From Liquidambar formosana (taxonomy: Eukaryota; Streptophyta; Magnoliopsida; Saxifragales; Altingiaceae), in assembly GCA_039720395.1 (NCBI GenBank), contig CM077834.1, forward strand, positions 6,530,607 through 6,594,606: a stretch of DNA of 64,000 nucleotides, written 5' to 3'. Of the stretch, positions 56,050 to 64,000 are shown in pieces. Position numbers and translations under genes: made by a program. Within the stretch, counting starts at the first letter, position 1, and each line of letters starts with the position of its first letter. The notes beneath the pieces are model-generated. The model had not been told where the DNA came from. It searched no databases and saw nothing but the letters and a program-made list of their open reading frames with translations.

Positions 56050-58373
56050 TTCTATATGCTAAAATGCATGTCATGACAATGAGATAATAAATTAAGCAGC
56101 CTTTTATAGAACATTCCTAGCATGAAAGCAATGAATGGAGTCTAGCTCAGACAATCATGAACAAAGTGACCCATCCTCAGCCTTGGAATTTCAAACTAAT
56201 AACAGAGAAACAATTGTTGAGGAATTTTTGTCATAGCATGCACTTCTAAATTAGTGGGCTAGACCCATTTTTACGCCTCTTATCCTAGTGGTTCTGATCA
56301 AATTAGCTTTTTTTTTTCCCTTTTTGTTTCTTCGTTTTTATATTATTATTGATGGTTAATGGAACGACTTTACTATTCTAGAGAAACAAATTAGATTGGA
56401 TTACTCAACTCTATCATAGCCTAGGTTTTCTTTTTTCTTTTTATAATAAAGCACTCTAAAAGATTGTGACTCAACCTGTAGTGTAAAATAAAAGAAAGAT
56501 CAAGAAAAGCATATTTAATAAAATTTTAAACTAATCAGATGCCTGAAGAAATTTTATGAACCATGAATTTTAATTAATGTCTAGTCAATTTGGTTAGTTG
56601 AGAATTAGGTTATTTGTGGTGGAGATTTGACGCATTTGTGAAAAGGACCTAGCAACCTGCAAACTTCATCATGTGGACAACCTCCACTTCAATGGGTTGG
56701 TAGGTGTAATATAAAAATAAAATAAAAATACCTTAGTCAAATTCAATTTGCAAGCAAAGCTCCATCACAGCTTTCATCATTAGACACTATTTATAGCAAT
56801 ATAGTACAAAAGCAGTACAAAACTGCTTGAAATCTGATACGCACAAGACCTTTACAGGATTTATCTTGCAGGATGATGACTCTTAGAGCTTATGTTAGTT
56901 CTGGAATGCTCATATCATGTCTCACTATTAGTCGGGGATGTGCGTAAGATCACCTCAACTAATCACAACATGGGGATGTTGATAAATGGTGAATATTATG
57001 GTCTCACCTTAGTAAGGAGATCACAACCTTTTACGAAAAAAAATAACAGAATCTCTACTCCTGGTAGTTACATGTTGCCTTCAATGAAAATGGGTAATTA
57101 TCGTTGAAAGGGTACAAGATTCATTTCACAAAAGGTTCCGAAGTTTCCAGGTTGTAACACCAGTGTTTTTGGCCATTGTTACAAAAGTGCATATATAAAC
57201 AGAAATCATTGTTTTGCCTGAGAAGCTGAGAAATTCTACTTTCCAATGGATGTACTTGTTTTTTACCGAAAACTGTATTTAACCTTAACCGCTAATGGGC
57301 ACACACACTCACAGCTGACTGCCATGCTAGGATGGACATCCAGATGCCAGATGCTTCTTACTCTACAAGGAAGCTCAATCAGAGACTCCTGGTCCCCACA
57401 CCATCTATGACAATTAAAATAGCTTAACCAAGATCTGCACCCACATTCCATCAAGGTGCTAGCTCTATAGAAATTTACCGTGAATAAAGTGATTGAAGAG
57501 TATACTTACCTCATCTGTAGATACTGGTGGGGGGCTACTTCGACGGCACAAATGCATACTTTAAGCGACTGAGTAGCAGTTGAAGTGTCTCTTTAACAAC
57601 ACTTGCCCACCTTTGACGTCCTTTCGTATAACTATAATTGGCAGATGGTGGAAGTTGTGCAAGACATAGCAACACTGCTTAAAAGAAGGTAAGCCAATTT
57701 TTCCTTAAGCTTTTCATTGATCAAAAAGGCAACAAAATTTGGCTGCCTGTGGGTTTGCATCTCTGTTAGACAATTTAAAGCTTGTTTTTGATAGATTTTC
57801 GAAACCAGGAATTGCAGCTGAAGGTTTTAAGTTTTAACAGAGTTCGAATATTTAAGTTGAATAATAACAGCTATAGTTCTCCACCAAGCTATTTTCACTT
57901 CCTTTTTTCTTTTCTTTTCCCTTTTTTTTTTTTTTTTTTTTATATTTATTTTAAGTAGAAGCCTCCACGAGGCAGTTGAAGGCATGCCTTGTTTTGTTCA
58001 GACAACTGCTATTCTACTGTGTTTGTGTGTTTGAACGGGTGCGCACATGTATGTGACTATGAGAGAGAGAGAGAGCGAGAGAGAGAGGACTTTAAAGCTT
58101 TTTAAACCCATTATTATGATTCTGCAGAATTATCTGCAACCTAAACTATTTGCTTCACCTATAGGAGGAAAGCATTGTGAATCATATATCTTCCGAGGTA
58201 TTAGTTCATAGTCTCACCCTAACTCATATAATTCTCTTCCCCTAAACTCAGAGAGAGAATCAAAAATACCGGCTACTATATGAGTGTGGATGTAAAGAGT
58301 AACTGCAGTTTGTGCCTAATAATCTTACTGCCAAAAGATTCAATGCTATACAGAGTCACAAACCAGAATTTTA
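56050..58373. other. Intergenic region upstream of the BBX gene
   Basis: Should contain the BBX promoter; no specific sites are claimed. There is a poly(T) at 57918-57942 and an AG microsatellite at 58061-58088. Short frames such as 56892-57107 and 57263-57454 (-) lack recognisable domains. Confidence 0.45.
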
Positions 58374-58703
58374 GTGCAAAAGCATTCATTCATGCATTTC
58401 AACCACTTTCACAGTCTGCCTCCCCATTGGGCTGTCATCCCTGTAATTGAGGATTTTAAAGCTTTGCTTCTTTGCACCAAATTTTGGGTTGCTTGTTGTA
58501 TCCCTCGGCTAGCTAACAATGCAGCCCATTCTCTTGACCAATGGGCATCTCGTTGTAATCACTTTGTTTCCATTCCCATCACCTCTTTGCCTGCTGATGT
58601 TTTTCTTCTTGCAGACAAGGATCAAGGGGATGGAAGCAATAGCCCCTTTCCTTAATATATATTTGATGTTGGTTTGTTTATCCAAAAATAAAAAAAAAAA
58701 AAA
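58374..58703 (+). mobile_element. LINE-1/RNase H retroelement 3' end
   Basis: The frame AVIPVIEDFKALLLCTKFWV, then CIPRLANNAAHSLDQWASRC and a DKDQGDGS end, is the C-terminal part of the plant RNase H (RVT_3) domain of LINE-type elements (RxANxxAHSLAQWA). It is followed by TTTATCCAAAAAT and an A run at about 58688-58703. 5'-truncated, non-functional, lying tail-to-tail with the DUF1995 gene. Confidence 0.75.
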
Positions 58704-58794
58704 ACCAACCAGTGTCACAAATTTCACAACTGATAATGAAAACACAGTTAAAAATATAATATATCAAGATTAAATCTCAGTTGGTCAACTAGAC

Positions 58795-59817
58795 TTACTT
58801 CTTTCCGGTTACATTTGATACCAAATCCCTCAAAAACTTTGCAGACTTTGTTATAGGCGAATTAATGGCCATTAAATTATACAAAACGTTCTCGACTTCA
58901 CCGATGGATGGTCGTTCCTTGAACCTCGAAATCACTTTCAATTTCCCTTCTTCTTCAACCGAAATAGTCCATCTCTCACCACTCAAAATTCCATCTCTCA
59001 CACACTTAAACACCACTCCCTTTCTCTTGCTCAAAACCCCTCTAACCTCCAACCCAATAAACGAATAAATCACCTCAAATGACCCTACAAAACCACTCAG
59101 CTCACCAAAATTGCTCTCCTCCTCAAACCCCCATCCAGGGTTGAAAACCACCACTGGCTTTGGATACACACTGTCAGTAACGGATTTCATAACGGCTAAT
59201 TGAGAAGCCTCTGGCGCCAAAAACGCTACCACGTCAGCAGAATTCAAAAATCTGGTGTCACCATTGGTAACCGAAGAAATGTCAATTTGTTCAACCTGGG
59301 TTGATGAGTGAGATTCAAAGGCTTGAATTGCAGCTTCTGCCAAGGTGGGGTTTGGCCATATAATTAGAATCCTAACTGGTGAACCTTTTCTTTTAATGGG
59401 TATGTCTCCGAAGATGTCGAAAGCGAGTTGGGAAAGCGACTCGGGCGAGTCATCGATCACCGGAATTTCGACTTGGAACCTGGGTTGCTTTTTTTTTTTG
59501 AGTTTTCCGGCGAGTTTGGGGTTGTTGAGGGGCTTTTCCAGGGTGGTTGAGAGGCATGTTTTGGCTTGGAGGATGGCTTCTTCTTTTGAAGTGGGTGGAG
59601 TGGAAGAAGACAGGGAGGAATGGATGGATAGAAGAGGGACTTTTGAATTGTGGGTTTGTTTTTTAGGGAAGAAAGAGAGATGGGAATGGTGCTGGTGATA
59701 TTTTTGTTGTGTAGGAAATGGGAGAGATGAGAAGAGAGTTCTTGTGGGTAGGAATTGGGTTGAAAGATCTGTAGATTTGATGGTTTGTATATGGAATTTG
59801 AGGAGGTTGGAAGCCAT
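58795..59817 (-). CDS. Plastid-targeted DUF1995-like protein
   Basis: 340 aa in one exon. Residues 1-75 are rich in Ser, Thr, Pro and Lys with few acids (FHIQTIKSTDLSTQFLPTR), a typical chloroplast transit peptide. The mature part has SKEEAILQAKTCLSTTLE, RILIIWPNPTLAEAAIQAFE, ADVVAFLAPEASQLAVM, KPVVVFNPGWGFEEE and a C-terminal helix GEVENVLYNLMAINSP. This is the order seen in DUF1995 proteins of land plants, a group that includes photosystem II assembly factor LPA3. The exact role of this member is unknown. Start is the first Met of the frame; no competing upstream Met. The gene faces the LINE end. Confidence 0.75.
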   Translation of the reverse strand: MASNLLKFHIQTIKSTDLSTQFLPTRTLFSSLPFPTQQKYHQHHSHLSFFPKKQTHNSKVPLLSIHSSLSSSTPPTSKEEAILQAKTCLSTTLEKPLNNPKLAGKLKKKKQPRFQVEIPVIDDSPESLSQLAFDIFGDIPIKRKGSPVRILIIWPNPTLAEAAIQAFESHSSTQVEQIDISSVTNGDTRFLNSADVVAFLAPEASQLAVMKSVTDSVYPKPVVVFNPGWGFEEESNFGELSGFVGSFEVIYSFIGLEVRGVLSKRKGVVFKCVRDGILSGERWTISVEEEGKLKVISRFKERPSIGEVENVLYNLMAINSPITKSAKFLRDLVSNVTGKK

Positions 59818-60836
59818 TCGAGCCCTTAAAACAGAGTGAGAGATTTGAGTTTGAGAACTAGAGTAGTAGTATACAGAACGCCAAAAAGATAACGAAACAT
59901 TTCAGGGCAGATTGGCAGCCACACAAAATTTGGAAAATGATTGGACCAGCACACTTTACAATAGTCTTGATTTGATAACCCGCAGGGATATGTAGAGCTG
60001 GGCACCAATGACATCACAACACATTTCCTCAACCTATTTTTCATATTTCACAGAGCACGGTACCATTCGCCGGTGATTAATGATTTTGATGCCAATCTGT
60101 CTGTGACTCTGTGATACTAGGTACAAGTTTCGATTTGGTTTCATTGAAGTGAAGCATCCAGCCATTGTGACTGAATGACCAATAAATTCTAGATGTCTCC
60201 CACTTACTTGATCAATTGTACCAAAAATCAACTCTATCAAATGACTTAAACCAGCTCCATTAAATGACTCCGATCACTCGTTTGAATCAATTATCTAGAT
60301 TTTGAAACTAGACAGTCTGATGTTCCATAAAAAGAAAGCAAATCAGGTGGTCACATTAATTCAATGAAGCTAGTTTTTCATACTTGATGCCATGTACAGT
60401 ACCATGAATTGAAAGGTCTCAATCTTTCTCATGAAAGATCTCAATCTTCTTCTTAAGGCAACACTGCGAAAAGTGATTAGTTACTTAAGCATGCAAGTTC
60501 TTTTGGTGATAGCACTCAGACCGCAAAGAAGCAGACATTCGCTATCATAGAAAAGCAAGAACTTGAACCCTATGATTTCTACGGGAAAACTCAAGGCAGC
60601 CACTGTCATATAAAACATTGAAAATTTGGACATAAGTTGCCAGATTAACTTATTGACATATACATGTGAATACCAGCATCAAATCATGAAGTTCCAAGGT
60701 TGCAAATATCTTTTGTCACCCACCAAATCCAGTTAGAACACTTAAGCAAAAAACTAGTACAGTCAAGAACGAAGACAAAATGAATAGACATCTTTTTGGG
60801 CCAAAATGCAAACCCAAATCACTGAAGCCTGCCAAA
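59818..60836. other. Intergenic region between DUF1995-like and bHLH genes
   Basis: Promoter side of the DUF1995-like gene and 3' flank of the bHLH gene (its 3' UTR should lie near 60600-60836). No other gene supported. Confidence 0.45.
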
Positions 60837-63251
60837 TTAAGCAACTGGTGGGCGCAGTACATGATCCTGTGAGGTATCAACTGATGCAGGTGGCATGAAC
60901 TGCCACATGGCGACACCTGGGTAACTAATGAACGGCACCAATTTGTTGCCACCAGCTTGGGCTTGAGCAGCAAATGCAGCAGGGATTCCAGGAGGGGGAG
61001 GCAGGAAGCCAGGTTGGGCATTCATGGCCTTCAGTTGTTGTTCCAGCTTCTCTTTCTCAGCCTTCAGCCTCTGCTTCTCATCACGAAGCTCATTCTTCTC
61101 AGCCTACACAATAAATAAGATCATTTAATCCTACCTGAGATAAAAATACCAATATATTTCCTAACATCTTTTTCTTTTTCTCTTCCCATTTTTTCTTCGG
61201 AATATCAGTAGTACGAAGGGATGAAAGAAGTAAACTTTTAAGTCAGAAAACAAATGGTACATCTATTTAGAATCTAAAAATTATATTAACATGATATACC
61301 TTCAACTCTTTAATCTTCTCCTGGAGATTTGAATTTGAGTCCTTCAACTTCTGGGCTTCACCCCGTAATTGAGTCACCATCCGAACAGCATCAACCAAAA
61401 TAGCAGCCTTGTCTGTTTTGGGAGGCCTTCCAGGCTCAAGGATTGAACCCAATTCCAGAAACCTAGATATCATGACAAATTTAATATGAGAGAGAGAAGA
61501 GAGGGGTGGGGGAGGGGAATAAGAGGTATAAAAAGAAGAAGGGAGTACTTGTCGTTAAGTTTATCCCTCCGCAACTTCTCCCTACATGCTTTGGAGCTAG
61601 ATGCACTACAAGATTCAGATCTCAACCTGTGACAGAAAATGCAAAGAGATCAGGGAAAGGGAGGGAGGATGACATGTTAGCCATAGCTTGGCTAGAGAGG
61701 GCACATACCTTCTAGAAGCCTCAAACTAAGACTATGGGCCCCACAACACCAAGAATACTATTTGGTCCAGAAAAGTGTGTATATGGTAGTTTTTTAGGTA
61801 TTTTAGATGCTTAATTTTGAGTCATCAAATTGTTTGGCATTATCTATTTATGATGTTAATATTTAAAGTAACAAAAAAAGTTAAGTTACTGTAGCATGCA
61901 CTTCTCACACTACTGCAGCAATGAGTTGACTACATATTTGGACTTTTTCAGTCCTTTTAATTAGGATTTTAATGTATGGCTAGATTATTTTAATACAAAG
62001 GCTAGGATTTATTATCAGTAGTTCTTTTTACATAAAAAAGTTTTTAACTTACAATATTGTCTTCTTCAGAAGAGTGGATATTGAAATAAATTTGCAACCA
62101 TAGGGCTTAGTTTGGAAGCCATGAGCCCATGAGTACCTAGATCCCTCTTCTCTTTACTCTCCTTCTCTCTCTCTTTAACTTCTTCTTCCTCTTCTTTTTT
62201 CTCAATTTGCCATTCTTCCCTATATTTTTCTACAGTCATTAACCTTATTCTACCTTATAGTGCTGGATTTTTGGACGGTCTTGCATCAGTCGAAATAAGA
62301 TCATAGGATTCCTCCAGTTACCAACTTTCTGGATTGGATCCCATCACTGACATTAAACAGAAATAAATAAACAAATACGTTTTTGGAACAACTTCTATCT
62401 AAGAAATTTAGGATAGAGTGGAAATTTTTGAAAATATAAAAGTCATGATTTTCGATGAAGTTTTTTTTTTATTTTTTTTTATGAAGATAAAAGCTCATGA
62501 TTTTCAAGGACATAACAGAATCCTTAGCCTAGTTATGAAGTCCTTGATTCAGCCACATCTTGCCTACCAATCATCTCATCATTCGCTATTAGAAAGGTGA
62601 ATATAACATCTATGGGTGTCATTGAGGCACCATTGGCAGTCATACATATACTTTGAAGACCATAGAAATAATTGGTTCCTAAATATTGCAGCTTGTTGTT
62701 ACACAAATGCAATCCTTATCCACAACCTCTTGACAACATAACTGAGGTTAACATTGTTACTGATTCATCTTTGGTGGCTCACAATCTCAGTCACTTGAAC
62801 AGTTGAACAATGATAATTGACCATGGCTAGCAACATGCTTGTGAGTAATTGACAATATCGAATCAACTTTTAATTTAATTTCTATTCCATTTTGGATGCC
62901 ATGAAATCAATTGATCATCTATTCTGTGACGCCAGTGTTCAAGCTTTCAAGTATGCTCTAAGTAACCAAGATAGTTAACATTTATATCCATATCTTTGCA
63001 GTATCTACCATACCAAAAGATCTCCATTTGTGTATGTGTGTATCTGTGTGTGTCAATGTCAAATTTAATGGGGTAAAGTTATAGTGCCTTATCAATAATC
63101 AGCAACCACTAATAGGTGGTGTAAATATTTTCCACGTACCTTTTCTTTCTTAAAAACTAGGCTGAAAAGAAGGAAAGAAGTTACATACCTCTTTTTTGAG
63201 CCATTGTCCTTCAGACCATCTGAATCCCCAAATGAACCATCAATTTCCGCA
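60837..63251 (-). CDS. ILR3: bHLH transcription factor, subgroup IVc, ILR3/bHLH115-like (3' part)
   Basis: Four exons: 63251-63189, 61626-61549, 61462-61300, 61103-60837, all with GT/AG borders and matching phases. The product reads SKKR, then the basic region SKACREKLRRDKLNDKF, helix-loop-helix FLELGSILEPG..KTDKAAILVDAVRMVTQL, and a leucine zipper (LRGEAQKLKDSNSNLQEKIKELKAE...). It ends in the conserved IVc tail SYPGVAMWQFMPPASV-DTSQDHVLRPPVA. Family role: nuclear heterodimers controlling iron-deficiency responses. The first exon(s), encoding the N-terminus, are to the right of the window. The ILPG/ILEPG and C-terminal wording fit ILR3/bHLH115 better than bHLH104/34. No lesions. Confidence 0.93.
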
Positions 63252-63600
63252 CTAGGAACAGATTCAGCAACACGAACAAAAAAAGAAATGAGAAAACAAA
63301 CCAATAAATGCCAAACTTTTTTTAGTAGAAACAACACAAGCACATGCTGCAAATATATAAAACTTATATCTTGATCTTCAAAAAAAGTTCAGCATCGTTT
63401 CTAAGGGGAAATAAAAAGCAGCCTCTTCAAATCGAATCTTCAACTTCAGCAAAAACAGAAAGAACAAAGCGGAACATGTACATACTTCCCTCCATTCATA
63501 CCGAAACATTCAAATATAGCCTCCTAATGAATTTAAAATCTAGGTGACCAAAGCAAGAGAGGATCCTTATGTCCAGAGGGTTTATGTATGTATAAATACG

Positions 63601-63692
<92 letters not shown>

Positions 63693-64000
63693 ATCACACA
63701 CACAACTCATTGTTTTTTGTAGAATAGTATATCTATATATATATAACTTAAATAACTGTTAAACAATGAAATAAATAAATAGATAGATAAAAACTTCACT
63801 AGTGAGCAACAACTATAAATGTTCATTATTGATGTCAAGCCTGTTCAGCAACAAAAAGTCAAATACTCTAAACAAAGATAAAGAAAAGGACTTCCGAAAA
63901 ACTACAAAGATTCACGGGAGTACTTTGCAGCCAGCTACAAACCCAAGTTTAGTGACATTTATACAGAAATAAAGTGATGCAAAAACCTCTTGACTTTGAA
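63252..64000 (-). other. 5' intron of the bHLH gene
   Basis: Preceding (minus-strand) intron of the ILR3-like gene. Contains a TA tract followed by an AG tract (63607-63690). No exon recognisable as the bHLH N-terminus. Confidence 0.5.

Noticed and set aside
56892..57454. Short frames upstream of the BBX gene as small genes or uORFs
   Set aside because: No similarity, no splice context, and too far from the ATG to assign as leader uORFs.

Overview
The window is nuclear DNA from a flowering plant, very probably a woody eudicot. The evidence is an AT-rich background, spliced genes with long introns, plant-only families (CC-NBS-LRR immune receptors, a GAUT cell-wall glycosyltransferase, a B-box microProtein, an ILR3-type bHLH) and a dense load of plant transposon relics (hAT, MULE, LINE-1, tRNA-derived SINE, foldback MITEs). 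No species call is possible from sequence reading alone.

Positions 1-43000 form a decaying and expanding cluster of RPS5/RPS2-like CC-NBS-LRR (CNL) genes. Two are intact: 29084-32086 (-), 1000 aa, and 39822-42851 (-), 1009 aa, which belong to two different sub-clades. Around them lie three long pseudogenes (11084-13125 +, 18303-21223 -, 23013-25919 -), an LRR-only fragment (16990-17545 -) and a chimeric scrap (33750-34110 -). Paralogues share a conserved upstream module with a probable non-coding first exon that ends in a clear GT donor. A copy at 490-930 shows that another minus-strand CNL starts just left of the window. Fragments of unrelated genes are scattered at the left: a TOM1-like GAT-domain piece inside a hAT-type element, exon 1 of a NUP54-like nucleoporin, and the last exon of a formin.

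The cluster is heavily invaded. Elements with exact boundaries are a 1.6 kb MULE (6571-8167, 9-bp TSD), an 835-bp hAT (8490-9324, 8-bp TSD), a 4.27 kb MULE relic (34229-38499, 9-bp TSD) with a transposase N-terminal scrap, a 156-bp MITE (32783-32938) whose empty site survives in paralogues, and a 28-bp LINE stub flanked by a 19-bp TSD (6108-6135).

Positions 43000-64000 are ordinary gene space: a GAUT12/IRX8 xylan-related gene (49309-54049 +, six exons) carrying four single-base insertions, a BBX30/31-like microProtein (55663-56049 -), a plastid DUF1995-like protein (58795-59817 -) and the 3' part of an ILR3-type bHLH iron-homeostasis regulator (60837-63251 -, 5' exons off the window). No operon-like or CRISPR-like structures exist, and I found no wholly new molecular system. 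The most distinctive items are the shared spliced leader module of the CNLs, the cross-clade sequence patches between CNLs, and the insertion-only lesions of GAUT12.
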